Notes: generated by a model not told the origin, from the sequence alone. Positions 40,919 through 52,587 are shown, counted from the first letter of the stretch. The stretch is DNA of 64,000 nt from Streptomyces sp. NBC_00250 (GCF_036192275.1 NZ_CP108088.1:5395501-5459500), one strand, 5' to 3'. Made by a program: numbers and translations.

Positions 40919-41783
40919 CACCACCGGCCCCGAAAGCCCCGACGCCCTCCTCGGCCCCGCCGACATCCGTGAACTGGCCGCCGCCCTCGGCGTGCGCCCC
41001 ACGAAGCAGAAGGGCCAGAACTTCGTCATCGACGCCAACACCGTCCGGCGGATCGTCCGCACGGCCGAGGTGCGGCCCGACGACGTCGTCGTGGAGGTGG
41101 GGCCCGGACTCGGCTCCCTCACCCTGGCCCTCCTGGAGGCCGCGGACCGGGTGACGGCCGTCGAGATCGACGACGTGCTCGCCGCGGCGCTGCCCGCCAC
41201 GATCGCCGCCCGCATGCCCGCGCGCGCCGACCGCTTCGCGCTCGTGCACTCCGACGCCATGCACGTCCAGGAGCTGCCGGGCCCGGCGCCGACCGCGCTC
41301 GTCGCCAACCTGCCGTACAACGTCGCCGTACCGGTCCTGCTCCACATGCTGGAGCGGTTCCCGAGCATCGAGCGGACCCTCGTCATGGTCCAGGCCGAGG
41401 TCGCCGACCGGCTGGCCGCCAAGCCGGGCAACAAGGTGTACGGCGTGCCGTCGGTGAAGGCCAACTGGTACGCGGAGGTCAAGCGCGCCGGGTCCATCGG
41501 CCGCAACGTGTTCTGGCCCGCGCCGAACGTCGACTCCGGGCTCGTCTCCCTGGTCCGCCGCAGCGAGCCGCTCGCGACCACCGCCACCCGGCAGGAGGTC
41601 TTCGCGGTCGTCGACGCGGCCTTCGCGCAGCGCCGCAAGACCCTGCGCGCGGCCCTCGCCACCTGGGCGGGCTCGCCCGCGGCGGCGGAGGAGGCCCTGG
41701 TGAAGGCCGGGATCTCGCCGCAGGCGCGCGGCGAGGCGCTGACGGTGGAGGAGTTCGCCCGGATCGCGGAGGCCAAGGCATGA
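40911..41783 (+). CDS. rsmA: 16S rRNA dimethyladenosine transferase RsmA (KsgA)
   Basis: This 290-residue enzyme dimethylates A1518/A1519 in 16S rRNA. SAM-binding motif I is visible ([17 protein letters not shown]), with V-E-I-D, the catalytic N-L-P-Y motif ([11 protein letters not shown]), [19 protein letters not shown] and FAQRRKTLR. The GTG start at 40911 is chosen from the family N-terminus. Its stop overlaps the ispE start (ATGA). Confidence 0.95.
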   Translation: MSTTTGPESPDALLGPADIRELAAALGVRPTKQKGQNFVIDANTVRRIVRTAEVRPDDVVVEVGPGLGSLTLALLEAADRVTAVEIDDVLAAALPATIAARMPARADRFALVHSDAMHVQELPGPAPTALVANLPYNVAVPVLLHMLERFPSIERTLVMVQAEVADRLAAKPGNKVYGVPSVKANWYAEVKRAGSIGRNVFWPAPNVDSGLVSLVRRSEPLATTATRQEVFAVVDAAFAQRRKTLRAALATWAGSPAAAEEALVKAGISPQARGEALTVEEFARIAEAKA

Positions 41784-42685
41784 CCGCCACGGGAAGCGTC
41801 ACCGTCCGCGTCCCCGCCAAGGTCAACGTCCAGCTGGCGGTGGGCGCGGCCCGCCCCGACGGCTTCCACGACCTGGCCAACGTCTTCCTCGCGGTCTCCC
41901 TCCACGACGAGGTCACCGCGACCCCGGCCGACGGGCTGACCGTCACCTGTGAGGGCCCCGACGCCGACAAGGTGCCGCTCGACCGCACCAACCTGGCCGC
42001 GCGGGCCGCCGAGCTGCTCGCCGCCCGGCACGGCATCTCCCCGGACGTGCACCTGCACATCGCCAAGGACATCCCGGTCGCCGGCGGCATGGCCGGCGGC
42101 AGCGCGGACGGCGCGGGCGCCCTGCTCGCCTGCGACGCGCTGTGGGGTCTGGACTCCTCCCGCGAGGAACTCCTGGAGATCTGCGCGGAGCTCGGCAGCG
42201 ACGTGCCGTTCAGCCTGGTCGGCGGGGCGGCGCTCGGCACCGGGCGCGGCGAGAAGCTGACGGAGCTGCCGGTCGGCGGCGGCTTCCACTGGGTGTTCGC
42301 CGTCGCCGACGGCGGGCTCTCGACCCCGGCGGTGTACGGCGAGTTCGACCGGCTCACCTCGGACGTCGAGGTCCCCGAGCCGGCCGCCTCCCCGGTCCTC
42401 CTGGACGCCCTGCGCACCGGCGACACGACCGCGCTCGCGGGCGCCCTGGCCAACGACCTCCAGGCGGCGGCGCTCTCCCTGCGCCCGTCGCTCGCCGAGA
42501 CCCTGACGGCGGGCACGGAGGCGGGCGCGCTCGCGGCCCTGGTCTCCGGCTCGGGCCCGACGACGGCGTTCCTGGTGAAGGACGCGGAGGCCGCCGAGAC
42601 GGTCGCCGCCGCCCTGATCGCCTCGGGAACCTGCCGCACGGCGCGCGTGGCGACGTCGCCGGCGCCGGGCGCCGCGGTCCTCTAG
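41780..42685 (+). CDS. ispE: 4-diphosphocytidyl-2-C-methyl-D-erythritol kinase IspE
   Basis: This 301-residue GHMP kinase of the non-mevalonate isoprenoid pathway has [14 protein letters not shown] (family P-A-K-I-N-L), R-P-D-G-F-H-D-L, the phosphate-binding loop [18 protein letters not shown] and the C-terminal V-S-G-S-G-P-T. It is translationally coupled to rsmA. The TAG stop lies in a 21-bp duplicated sequence at 42681-42722. Confidence 0.95.
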   Translation: MTATGSVTVRVPAKVNVQLAVGAARPDGFHDLANVFLAVSLHDEVTATPADGLTVTCEGPDADKVPLDRTNLAARAAELLAARHGISPDVHLHIAKDIPVAGGMAGGSADGAGALLACDALWGLDSSREELLEICAELGSDVPFSLVGGAALGTGRGEKLTELPVGGGFHWVFAVADGGLSTPAVYGEFDRLTSDVEVPEPAASPVLLDALRTGDTTALAGALANDLQAAALSLRPSLAETLTAGTEAGALAALVSGSGPTTAFLVKDAEAAETVAAALIASGTCRTARVATSPAPGAAVL

Positions 42686-42722
42686 AGCTTGTTCCTGGAG
42701 ATCTAGAGCTTGTTCTTGGAGA
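42681..42722. repeat. 21-bp tandem duplication holding two convergent stop codons
   Basis: TCTAGAGCTTGTTC(C/T)TGGAGA occurs twice in a row with one mismatch. The first copy contains the ispE stop; the second contains the stop of the convergent beta-propeller gene, whose last residues it encodes. Confidence 0.95.
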
Positions 42723-43677
42723 TCCGGGCCAGGAGCAGGTTCGGGTCCGGGTCCTGCGTGTTGAAGAAGGCCGCGCTGTTCACGTAGACGGTCTTGGCGC
42801 GCACCGCCACGGAGGTGGGGTTGTCGAGGCCGTCCGCGCCGGTGAGGACGGTCTTGTGGGTGCCGTCGGGCCGTACGAGCTCCAGCTCGTCGACCTGGTT
42901 CAGCGCGGCGAGGACCGTGTCGCCGTGTCCGGTGAAGGCGAAGTCGTCGATGGACGTGAGGCCGGTCGACCGGGTCTCGATCGGGCCGGCCGCGTGGTCG
43001 GGACCGGACCCGATCGGGATGCGCAGCAGGGTCGCGCGGGCGGTGTTGGACACCCAGACGGCATCGTCGTGGACCTTGAGGCCGTTGGCGCCGAACGCGA
43101 TCTGCTCGGTGGGTTCGAGCGCGGCCCCGGTGGCCCAGGCCGTGGGCGTGCCGCCGGTCACGGGGAGGGACCACACCGTGCCGAGCCCCGAGTCGGCGGT
43201 GTAGAGGGTGCCGCACTTCTCGTCGAGGGCGAGCCCGTTGGGGAAGGCGTCCGCCGGGAAGAACCCGATCTGCTCCGGCTCGCCACCGCCGGGCGCGATG
43301 CGCCAGACGCCGGTCTCCTTCGTGCCGGTGACGTAGGTGACGTACAGGGTGCCGTCGTGGGCGCGGGCGATGCCCAGGACCACGGCCCCGCCGACGGGCG
43401 TCTGCGCGTCCGGCACCTCGGGCAGGGTGGCGAGGATCGTCGTCCCGCCCTCCTCGGTGACGCGGGCGACCTGACGGGCGAAGGCGAAGGTGATGTCGGC
43501 GGAGCCGTCGGGTTCGAGGGCGATGTTCTCCGCTGTCTGCCCGGCGGCGAAGTCGAAGTGGGCGACGACGCGGGGGTCGGTCACCGTCGGATCGCCGGCC
43601 GACGCGGGGCCCGCCGCGAGTACGGCGAGGGCGGCGGTGGCGGTGGCGACGGCGGCGAGGCGTGGGTGTCTCGGCAT
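42703..43677 (-). CDS. Secreted SMP-30/NHL-like beta-propeller protein
   Basis: This 324-residue protein has a Sec signal peptide (LAAVATATAALAVLAAGPASAG) and a six-bladed propeller of SMP-30/gluconolactonase or NHL type (FPNGLALDEKCGTLYTADSGLGTVW; IAFGANGLKVHDDAVWVSNTARATLLRI). No catalytic metal triad could be confirmed by eye. The SD is AAGGAGAG. It converges on ispE with no gap other than a short duplication. Confidence 0.87.
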   Translation of the reverse strand: MPRHPRLAAVATATAALAVLAAGPASAGDPTVTDPRVVAHFDFAAGQTAENIALEPDGSADITFAFARQVARVTEEGGTTILATLPEVPDAQTPVGGAVVLGIARAHDGTLYVTYVTGTKETGVWRIAPGGGEPEQIGFFPADAFPNGLALDEKCGTLYTADSGLGTVWSLPVTGGTPTAWATGAALEPTEQIAFGANGLKVHDDAVWVSNTARATLLRIPIGSGPDHAAGPIETRSTGLTSIDDFAFTGHGDTVLAALNQVDELELVRPDGTHKTVLTGADGLDNPTSVAVRAKTVYVNSAAFFNTQDPDPNLLLARISKNKL

Positions 43678-43977
43678 GGGGGGCTCTCCTTCGAGGCGGC
43701 TTGGGGGCGGTGGCCCGAGGAGAACATGACGGGTCGCCGGTCGTGGGGTCCGGCAGCCGTGGCCGAGGGGTCGCCCGCGTGGCCGACGGCATGGGGCCGG
43801 TTGGCACTGTGCCCTGGAGTGGCGCGACCGGCGTCCTCCGTCGGACCCGGGCTCCGGAGCCTGAACGTCCAACGGACGCGCCGCCGCGGCGCCCGGCGGA
43901 CCACAGGGCCGTACTCACCCGGCAGTTGAGTACCCGCACCCTGTCGTCCGGCCGGGCCCCCGCGGGACCGTACGGAC
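43678..43977. other. 300-bp divergent intergenic region
   Basis: This is the gap between the secreted propeller gene and the acyltransferase gene. It holds the propeller SD and a 7-bp inverted repeat near the acyltransferase side, and otherwise no ORF with a credible start, no RNA gene and no convincing promoter hexamers. Confidence 0.7.
43911..43933. promoter_or_regulatory. Inverted repeat upstream of the acyltransferase gene
   Basis: GTACTCA, a 9-bp spacer and TGAGTAC form a perfect 7-bp inverted repeat, ending 44 bp before the acyltransferase ATG. The centre-to-centre distance (16 bp) suits a dimeric regulator; it is unassigned. Confidence 0.5.
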
Positions 43978-45273
43978 ATGGGAATCAGCGCGCGTGAGCT
44001 CGCCGCCGCCACGCCGGCGAGCCGGGACCGGTACGTCGATCTGCTTCGGGTCGCCTCGCTCGGCGTCGTGGTGCTCGGACACTGGCTGATGGCGGCCGTC
44101 ACCGGCGACGGGCAGGTCGGCAACCTGCTCGCCGTCGTGCCCGAACTCCAGGTGGTGACCTGGGTGTTCCAGGTGATGCCGGTGTTCTTCTTCGTCGGGG
44201 GCTTCTCGCACGCCCTCGCCCACCGCTCCCGCCCGCAGTACGCGGCCTTCCTGCGGGCCCGGCTCCAGCGGCTGCTGCGGCCGACGATGGTGTTCGTGGG
44301 CGTCTGGGGCGCCGCCGCGCTCGTACTGCAGCTGTCGGGGGCGGACGGGGGCCTCACCGGGGTCGCGCTGCGACTCGTCACGCAGCCGCTCTGGTTCATC
44401 GGGATCTATCTGGCGATGGTCGCGTTCACACCGCCGCTGCTGAGGCTGCACGAGCGGTGGGGGTGGGGCGCGTTCGCGGCGCTCGCGGGCGGCGCGGTCG
44501 CGGTGGACGTGCTGCGGTTCGCCGTGGACGTCCCGTTCGTCGAGTTCCTCAACTTCGCCTTCGTGTGGCTCGCGGTCCACCAGCTCGGCTTCCTGCGCGC
44601 CGACGGCATGATCCGCCGCCCGGCCCTGCTCGCGGGCGGCGGCCTGCTCGGCGCGACCGCGCTCGTCGCCCTGGGGCCGTATCCGCTGTCGATGGTGGGG
44701 ATGCCCGGCGAGAAGGTCTCCAACATGGCCCCGCCGACGCTCGCCCTGCTCTGCCACGGACTGTGGCTGGTCGGCGCGGTCGAGCTGCTCAGGGGCCCGG
44801 GGGCGCGGCTCGTCGCCCGCGCCGGGGTGTGGCGCGCGGTGGTCGCTGCCAACGGAATCGCGATGACGGCGTTCCTCTGGCACCTGACGGCGATGCTCGG
44901 GGTGTACGGGGCGATGCTCGGCCTCGGTGTGGAGCTGCCCGCCCCGGCGACGGGCGCCTGGTGGGCGCAGGTCCCCCTCCGCTTCCTCGCGGCGGGCCTT
45001 CTCACGGCGCTGCTCGTGGCCGCGTTCCGCCGCTTCGAGGCCCCGGTCCCGGCGGTCCCGGCGACCGGTGAGGGCGGCCCGGTGGCGGCGGTCGGCATCA
45101 CGCTCGCGCTCCTCGGAGTCCTGGGCCTCTCCCTGACGGGCTTCGCGGGACTCCTCGACGGTCACTCGGCCACCCTGATCGCCGTCCCGGTCACGGCCCC
45201 GGCGGCCGTCGGCCTCGCCCTCGTGGGCTGGCTCCTGGTGGAGCGGGCGGGGCGGGGCCGGCGGACCGGCTGA
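43978..45273 (+). CDS. Acyltransferase-3 family integral membrane protein
   Basis: This 431-residue protein has about ten to twelve TM helices and the acyltransferase-3 N-terminal pattern RDRYVDLLRVASLGVVVLGHW (catalytic His in the first helix, about residue 36) and VMPVFFFVGGFSHALAHR. These enzymes acylate sugars or other envelope molecules. No surrounding glycan cluster identifies the acceptor. Confidence 0.88.
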   Translation: MGISARELAAATPASRDRYVDLLRVASLGVVVLGHWLMAAVTGDGQVGNLLAVVPELQVVTWVFQVMPVFFFVGGFSHALAHRSRPQYAAFLRARLQRLLRPTMVFVGVWGAAALVLQLSGADGGLTGVALRLVTQPLWFIGIYLAMVAFTPPLLRLHERWGWGAFAALAGGAVAVDVLRFAVDVPFVEFLNFAFVWLAVHQLGFLRADGMIRRPALLAGGGLLGATALVALGPYPLSMVGMPGEKVSNMAPPTLALLCHGLWLVGAVELLRGPGARLVARAGVWRAVVAANGIAMTAFLWHLTAMLGVYGAMLGLGVELPAPATGAWWAQVPLRFLAAGLLTALLVAAFRRFEAPVPAVPATGEGGPVAAVGITLALLGVLGLSLTGFAGLLDGHSATLIAVPVTAPAAVGLALVGWLLVERAGRGRRTG

Positions 45274-45282
45274 TGGGCAGGG

Positions 45283-45675
45283 TCAGTCGTCGAGGCGCTC
45301 GTCGTCGATGTTCACGGTCACGGTGCCCGGGGGGTAGAGGTCCTCGCGGTCCGTCAGGATCAGATCCATGGTCGGGCGGTGGGGCGAGGGCAGTGCGGTG
45401 TAGAGCGCGTGGCAGACGTCGGGCCCGCCGAAACCGCCACGAACCATCCGGGCGACGGTCACGGACGCGACCGTGTCGAGAGGGGCGACATCAATGCCGG
45501 GGAGCGCCAGGGCCGCGTCACCCGCGCCTTCGTCGTCGGTCTCGGCCTGGAGCAGACACAGGGCGGGCACCTGGAGATGGCGGAACGGCGAGGCCGCCGC
45601 GTTGTCGGCGACACGCTGGATCTTGCGGTGCCCGCGTGCGAGGGCCAGCACCGCGGAGGTGTCGAGGATGATCAC
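45283..45675 (-). CDS. PIN-domain protein (probable VapC-like toxin)
   Basis: This 130-residue PIN-domain RNase-like protein starts I-I-L-D-T-S-A-V-L-A (first catalytic Asp at residue 5) and has further acidic residues (ETDDEGAG) and a C-terminal L-I-L-T-D-R-E-D-L. The family fold usually needs four acidic residues; the exact set is hard to assign by eye. It is coupled to the upstream RHH gene by a 4-bp GTGA overlap, the standard antitoxin-toxin order. Toxicity is inference. Confidence 0.82.
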   Translation of the reverse strand: MIILDTSAVLALARGHRKIQRVADNAAASPFRHLQVPALCLLQAETDDEGAGDAALALPGIDVAPLDTVASVTVARMVRGGFGGPDVCHALYTALPSPHRPTMDLILTDREDLYPPGTVTVNIDDERLDD

Positions 45676-45959
45676 GCCGCGGTGTCTCCGAGCGCCCGGC
45701 GGGCATTTGCGGCGGCGACTTCGTAGACCTTGTCCAGTGCGTTCGGAGTCGCGTCGAACTCTTCGTCGGTGAGCGTGGAGTGCATGCGCTCGCGCATGAT
45801 CCGCCGACTCTCGGCGACCTTCTCCTGTGCCTGTACCGCGGTGAGCTGGGAGGCTGCCAGCTCGGTGACGAGTGCTCCTATCGTCGTGCCCCGCTCGCGG
45901 GCCAGCGTGGCGAGGTGATCGCGGGTGGTGTCCGGGACCTTGATGGTGGAGTCGGCCAT
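45672..45959 (-). CDS. Ribbon-helix-helix antitoxin-like protein
   Basis: This 95-residue protein has an N-terminal ribbon-helix-helix pattern (STIKVPDTTRDHLATLARERGTTIGALVTELA), then a helix likely to wrap the toxin. It is the first gene of the pair with the PIN protein. Three GTACAC boxes spaced exactly 11 bp lie just upstream of its ATG and are the probable autoregulatory operator. Confidence 0.85.
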   Translation of the reverse strand: MADSTIKVPDTTRDHLATLARERGTTIGALVTELAASQLTAVQAQEKVAESRRIMRERMHSTLTDEEFDATPNALDKVYEVAAANARRALGDTAA

Positions 45960-45968
45960 ACAGCCACG

Positions 45969-45996
45969 GTACACCGCAGGTACACCGGGAGTGTAC
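45969..45996. promoter_or_regulatory. Phased operator of the RHH/PIN pair
   Basis: GTACAC at 45969-45974 and 45980-45985 and its complement GTGTAC at 45991-45996 are spaced 11 bp apart, one helical turn each. The set begins 10 bp from the antitoxin ATG. Such phased short boxes are typical for ribbon-helix-helix proteins binding as tetramers. Confidence 0.65.
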
Positions 45997-46050
45997 TCGT
46001 GGCGGCAACGTACTCTGGGAGATCGATCGATCCCCCGTACAGGAGTCAAA

Positions 46051-47856
<1,806 letters not shown>

Positions 47857-47873
47857 CGAGGGCATCACAGGCC

Positions 47874-47902
47874 GGTCCTCCCTTGGGTACAAGGGGCGGA
47901 CC
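47874..47902 (+). terminator. Probable terminator after ABC-F gene
   Basis: GGTCC plus CCTTG pair with CAAGG and GGACC around a GGTA loop, with a small internal bulge, 18 bp after the ABC-F stop. Confidence 0.5.
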
Positions 47903-47968
47903 AGTCGCTTTTGCGCCAGTGCGTGAGTGGTAGAAAGAAAACCCGCTCACGTCAAGGGGGAACTGCTG

Positions 47969-49852
47969 ATGACCCAGCCGCCCAGCAACCAGCCGCCGGG
48001 GGGCTTCGGAGCTCCCCAGGATCCGAACCAGGGCCCCCACCAGGGCACGCCGCCCGTGCCGCCCGTCCCGCCGCAGGCACCGCAGACCCCGCCGCCGCCC
48101 GCAGGCCCGCCGCCGACCGCGCCGCCGGCCGCGCCCGGACCGTACGGGCAGCAGCCGCAGCCCGGTTACGGGTACCCGCAGCAGGGCCAGCCCGGCCAGC
48201 CCGGTTACGGCCAGCAGGGCCAGCCCGGCGCCCCCGGCCCGTACGGGCAGCAGCCTCCGCAGCAGCCGTACGGCTACCCGCAGCAGGGCCAGCAGCCCGG
48301 CTACGGCCAGCAGCAGCCGGGCCCGTACGGCCAGCAGCAGAACCCCTACGGCGGGTACCCCACCCAGCCGATGTACCAGGGCGCCCCCACCCCGCCGCCC
48401 TCGGGCGGCGGCCTCAAGGGCCGTACCGGTCTCGTCGCCGCCGTGGCCGCCGGGGCCGTCCTGGTGGCCGCCGTCACCACCTGGGCCGTCGTCGGCGGTG
48501 GTGACGACGAGAAGCCGATCGCCGGTCCGACCACCACCGCCTCCTCCTCCGCCGCTCCCAAGCCCACCGAGTCGGTGGACAAGGGTGACGGAACGGGTGA
48601 CGGGGACAAGGGCGGCGACGACGACCTCAACGCCGGCCGCCAGGACGGCGAGGCCAAGGTCAACTGGCTCCTCCAGAACGACGTCGACCTGCCCCGCAAC
48701 GGCGCCGACGTCTACGGCCCGTGGATCGTCGGCGACACCGTCGTCAAGGCCATGTACAAGGGCGTCTCCGGCTACAACCTGAGCGACGGCTCCCCGAAGT
48801 GGCACGTCGACGTGCCGTTCGAGCTGTGCGCCGCGCCCGCGGACCCCTCGCCGAGCGGCGTCATGGTCTTCGCCTACGCCGAGAGCGCCAAGGACGGCGC
48901 CAAGTGCACCTCGCTCCAGCAGATCGACCTGAAGACCGGCAAGGCCGGCTGGAAGAAGGCCGTACCGAAGCCCAAGGGCCTCTTCGCCTTCTCGGACAAC
49001 ACGCTGTCCATCAGCGGCAACACGGTGACCGTCTCCGGCACCAGCAGCTCCTACGGCTTCTCGCTGACCGACGGCAAGCAGCTCTTCACCGGCGCGACGA
49101 CCGGCTGCAAGCCCTTCGCGTACGCCGGCGGCAGCAAGCTGATCGCCGCCGTGGACTGCCCGTCGGGCAGCACCACCAAGAAGATCCAGGGCGTCAGCCA
49201 GGTCGACCCGAACACCGGCAAGGCCAAGTGGACCTTCAAGCTGGAGGCCGACTGGGAGGTGGACCGGGTCTACTCGATCGACCCGCTGGTCGTCTCCGCC
49301 ACCCAGCGCGAGCAGAAGAAGTGGACCATCTTCGCGCTCAACGCCAACGGTTCGCTCCGCTCGCAGATCCAGGGCGGCAAGGACAAGTTCGCCCCCTCCT
49401 GCGGCGGCGGGTTCGTCATCTTCGGCAAGAACCTCCAGGGCTGCACGGGTGTCGCCGCCGACGCGAACACCTTCTACATGGCCACCGAGACCTCGTACGG
49501 CACGCCCAACGAGGTCGTCGCCTTCGACCTGAAGAACGGCAAGGCCAAGTGGCGCTCCAAGGCGCCCGATGAGCAGTCCATGCTCCCGCTCCGCATGGAG
49601 GGCGGCCAGGTCCTGGTGTACGTGGACCCGTCGTACGACAAGGGCGGCGCCGTCGCGACGATCGCCCCGACCGGCGGTGCGCCGAAGATCGTGCTCCAGC
49701 ACCCGGCGTCGACGGCCCAGGTCGAGAACAACTTCTACAGCCCGGGCTACGCGTACGGCGCCGGCACCTTCGTCGTGGCGGCCGGGCGCGTCTCCGCGTC
49801 GAACGACAAGGAAGAAAAGCTGGTCAAGACGATGATGGCCTTCAGCAAGTGA
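47969..49852 (+). CDS. Membrane-anchored PQQ/WD-type beta-propeller protein with P/Q/Y-rich cytoplasmic tail (copy A)
   Basis: This 627-residue protein has a 150-residue low-complexity N-terminus made of Gly-Tyr-Gly/Pro-Gln-Gln units ([20 protein letters not shown]), one TM at about residues 153-175 ([25 protein letters not shown]), a Thr/Ser/Asp linker, then a propeller ectodomain of PQQ-like repeats ([44 protein letters not shown]). It has several Cys that could pair outside the cell. The function is unknown; similar propellers often sit on Ser/Thr kinases, but no kinase domain is present. The start has AAGGGGGAA. The paralog follows after 13 bp. Confidence 0.88.
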   Translation: MTQPPSNQPPGGFGAPQDPNQGPHQGTPPVPPVPPQAPQTPPPPAGPPPTAPPAAPGPYGQQPQPGYGYPQQGQPGQPGYGQQGQPGAPGPYGQQPPQQPYGYPQQGQQPGYGQQQPGPYGQQQNPYGGYPTQPMYQGAPTPPPSGGGLKGRTGLVAAVAAGAVLVAAVTTWAVVGGGDDEKPIAGPTTTASSSAAPKPTESVDKGDGTGDGDKGGDDDLNAGRQDGEAKVNWLLQNDVDLPRNGADVYGPWIVGDTVVKAMYKGVSGYNLSDGSPKWHVDVPFELCAAPADPSPSGVMVFAYAESAKDGAKCTSLQQIDLKTGKAGWKKAVPKPKGLFAFSDNTLSISGNTVTVSGTSSSYGFSLTDGKQLFTGATTGCKPFAYAGGSKLIAAVDCPSGSTTKKIQGVSQVDPNTGKAKWTFKLEADWEVDRVYSIDPLVVSATQREQKKWTIFALNANGSLRSQIQGGKDKFAPSCGGGFVIFGKNLQGCTGVAADANTFYMATETSYGTPNEVVAFDLKNGKAKWRSKAPDEQSMLPLRMEGGQVLVYVDPSYDKGGAVATIAPTGGAPKIVLQHPASTAQVENNFYSPGYAYGAGTFVVAAGRVSASNDKEEKLVKTMMAFSK

Positions 49853-49865
49853 GGTACACGGACCG

Positions 49866-51743
49866 ATGACGCAGCCACCCCCTCCTCCACCGAACCAGCC
49901 CCCGGACCCGCAGGGCGGCTTCGGCGCGCCGACGCCGCCCCCGGCGCAGCAGCCGGAGCCCGGCTACGGCTACCCGCAGCCGCAGCAGCCGCAGCAGCCG
50001 GACCAGGGGTACGGGTACCCGCAGCAGGCACCGGACCAGGGTTACGGCTATCCGCAGCAGCCGTACGGTCAGCCGCAGCAGCAGCCGGACCAGGGCTACG
50101 GATACCCGGCGCAGCCGCCCACGCAGCCGCAGCAGCCCTACGGGGCCGCCGGATACCAGCAGCCGGCCCAGCCCCCGTACGGCTATCCGCCCCAGCCGCA
50201 GCAGCCCTACGGCGGGTACCAGCAGCCCGCCACGGCCGCGGTCCCGGCCGTGGCGGGCGGCGGCAGGAAGCTGTCGGCACAGCTCCAGATCGTCATCGCG
50301 GCGGTCGTCGCCGTCGTCCTGATCGTCGGTGTCGGCATCTGGTACGCCAACTCCGGTGACGGCGGGGGCAAGGACGACGAGGCCAAGGGCACGGCCGGCA
50401 CCTCGCAGGGCGCCACCGGCGACGGTGGTTCCGGTGACACCAAGGGCATCGGTGGCGGCGGCAAGGAGAAGGCGCCGGCGAACACCAAGGCGAAGAAGGC
50501 CTTCCAGCTGGAGCCGCCGGTGGTCCCGGACATCACCGATGTCTCGGGTTCCTGGCTCACCGACACGGCGTACGTGAAGACGGGCGTCAACTCGGTCGTC
50601 GCCCACGACCGTGACAAGGGCACCGTCCTGTGGACGCTGCCCCTGACCGGTCAGGTCTGCGGCAGCTCGCGTCATCTGACCGAGGACAACAAGCTGGCGA
50701 TCCTCTTCGAGGCCAAGAAGCGGGTCGCGCCGCGCTACTACCAGCAGTGCACCGAGGTCGGCCTGGTCGACCTGAACACGGGCAAGCTGCTGTGGTCCAC
50801 CTCGGTCACCGGCGGCACCGGCGGGGACGAGAAGGTCCGGTTCGGCGAGGTCACGGTCAGCGGGAAGACGGTCGCGGCCGGCGGCGGTGACGGCGGCGCA
50901 GCCTTCGACATCGCCAACGGCAATCCGCGCTGGAAGCCGCAGGCCAACGACCAGAACTGCTTCGACCTGGGGTACGGCGGCGGCGCGGGTCTCGTCGCGG
51001 TCCGCAAGTGCGGCCCGTACGAGGCCCAGTACGTGATGATCCAGAACCTCGACCCGATGACGGGCGCCCCGGTCTCGCAGTTCAAGATGCCGACCGGTGT
51101 GAAGTACGCGTCGATCGTCTCCACCAAGCCGCTGGTCGTCGCGGCCGACGTCGGCGAGAGCGCCGGCGACGGCAGTGGCATCTCGGACTTCTTCTCCCTC
51201 GACGAGAAGACCGGGAAGCTGAAGGTGAAGATCACGGCGGACGCCGAACAGTACGGGGCCCGCTGCCGGTCGACCAAGGTCGAGTCCTGCACGCAGGCGC
51301 TCGTCGGCAACGGCCGGCTGTACGTGCCGACCGAGGATCACGAGGGCTCCACCGGCGAGTTCGGCGACGAGACGAACGAGCTGATCGCCTTCGACCTGGC
51401 GACGGGGAAGACGGCGCCGGAGAAGGCGGACGCGGGCGACAAGTACACCCTGGTCCCGCTCCGCATGGACGGCGGCAACATCATCGCGTACAAGGAACCG
51501 CCCTACGACAAGGGCGGGCAGATCGTCTCGGTCGACGGCGGCACGATGAAGGAGACGCTCCTCCTGGAGAACCCGTCGAACTCCACCATCCGGAGCCTGG
51601 AGAAGGCCTTCTCCCCGGACTACTCGGAGATCCTGTACGGCGACGGGCGGCTGTTCATGTCCGACATGATGCTCTCCAAGCCGCGGGCGTCGGCTTCGCC
51701 GACCGACAAGGAGTATCTGGCGGTGTCGTTCAGCAATCGCTGA
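49866..51743 (+). CDS. Membrane-anchored PQQ/WD-type beta-propeller protein with P/Q/Y-rich cytoplasmic tail (copy B)
   Basis: This 625-residue paralog of the preceding gene has the same design: N-terminal repeats ([14 protein letters not shown]), TM at about residues 138-160 ([19 protein letters not shown]), Gly/Lys linker, then propeller blades ([40 protein letters not shown]). It likewise ends with a [15 protein letters not shown] segment that aligns with [15 protein letters not shown] of copy A. The two probably arose by tandem duplication and form an operon. The cytoplasmic tail could act as a protein-interaction or phase-separating segment; that is speculation. Confidence 0.88.
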   Translation: MTQPPPPPPNQPPDPQGGFGAPTPPPAQQPEPGYGYPQPQQPQQPDQGYGYPQQAPDQGYGYPQQPYGQPQQQPDQGYGYPAQPPTQPQQPYGAAGYQQPAQPPYGYPPQPQQPYGGYQQPATAAVPAVAGGGRKLSAQLQIVIAAVVAVVLIVGVGIWYANSGDGGGKDDEAKGTAGTSQGATGDGGSGDTKGIGGGGKEKAPANTKAKKAFQLEPPVVPDITDVSGSWLTDTAYVKTGVNSVVAHDRDKGTVLWTLPLTGQVCGSSRHLTEDNKLAILFEAKKRVAPRYYQQCTEVGLVDLNTGKLLWSTSVTGGTGGDEKVRFGEVTVSGKTVAAGGGDGGAAFDIANGNPRWKPQANDQNCFDLGYGGGAGLVAVRKCGPYEAQYVMIQNLDPMTGAPVSQFKMPTGVKYASIVSTKPLVVAADVGESAGDGSGISDFFSLDEKTGKLKVKITADAEQYGARCRSTKVESCTQALVGNGRLYVPTEDHEGSTGEFGDETNELIAFDLATGKTAPEKADAGDKYTLVPLRMDGGNIIAYKEPPYDKGGQIVSVDGGTMKETLLLENPSNSTIRSLEKAFSPDYSEILYGDGRLFMSDMMLSKPRASASPTDKEYLAVSFSNR

Positions 51744-51894
51744 ACTCGTTGACATCGCACGGATGTTCGTGAGGTTCGCGCGGCCCGGCGCGTCGGTTCA
51801 CCCCGACGCGCCGGGCCGTTTGCGCAGGGTGCCGGTGGGTGAGGAATTCGGGGTCGAGCGGGTGGCCGGCGGACGGCGGCCCGGAGGATGGGGG

Positions 51895-52587
51895 ATGACC
51901 GGGATGGGCGTACGGCTCGTGGTGGTGGACGACCACCGCCTGCTCGCGGAGGCGCTCGCCTCGGCACTGAAGCTGCGCGGGCACCGGGTGCTCGCGGCGG
52001 CCGCGCCGGTGGCCGGGGCGGCGGAGCTGGTGGTGAGCCGGGCGCCGGAGGTCTGCCTCCTGGGCACGGCGGCCCCGGCCGAGCCGGGGGCCTTCGACGT
52101 GGTCGTCCGGATCAAGCGGGAGCGGCCGCAGGTGGCGGTGGTCGTCCTCGGGCCGGTGCCCTCGCCGCGCGGTATCGCGGCGGCCTTCGCGGCCGGGGCC
52201 TCGGGATACGTCCGGCACGACGAGCGCATCGAGGGCGTCGAGCGCGCCCTGGTGAAGGCCAGGGCGGGGGAGTCGGCGGTGGCCCCGCAGCTGCTCCAGT
52301 CGGCCTTCGCGGAGCTGCTCCACCCCTCGGTGCAGCCGGACGACGAGGGTCAGCGGCTGCTGCGGCTGCTGACCCAGCGGGAGGTGGAGGTCCTCGTCCG
52401 GGTCGCGGAGGGGGAGGACACCCGGCTGATCGCGGAGGGCATGAGGATCGCGCCGAGCACCGCCCGGACGCATGTGCAGCGGGTCCTGATGAAGCTGGGG
52501 GTGGGGTCGCGCCTTGAGGCGGCGGCCCTCGCGGCCCGCACGGGGCTGCTCGACCGCGCGCTGCCGGGGCCGCGGCGATCCTCCTGA
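51895..52587 (+). CDS. LuxR-family response regulator with degenerate receiver
   Basis: This 230-residue regulator has a receiver domain beginning V-R-L-V-V-V-D-D-H-R and a C-terminal LuxR helix-turn-helix (LTQREVEVLVRVAEGEDTRLIAEGMRIAPSTARTHVQRVLMKLGV). The position of the phosphorylated Asp is Gly57 (EVCLLGTAAP), and the conserved Lys of the switch is replaced (SGYVRHDERI). It should therefore not be controlled by phosphorylation. The ATG at 51895 has GGAGG 7 bp upstream. No kinase is adjacent. Confidence 0.9.
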   Translation: MTGMGVRLVVVDDHRLLAEALASALKLRGHRVLAAAAPVAGAAELVVSRAPEVCLLGTAAPAEPGAFDVVVRIKRERPQVAVVVLGPVPSPRGIAAAFAAGASGYVRHDERIEGVERALVKARAGESAVAPQLLQSAFAELLHPSVQPDDEGQRLLRLLTQREVEVLVRVAEGEDTRLIAEGMRIAPSTARTHVQRVLMKLGVGSRLEAAALAARTGLLDRALPGPRRSS

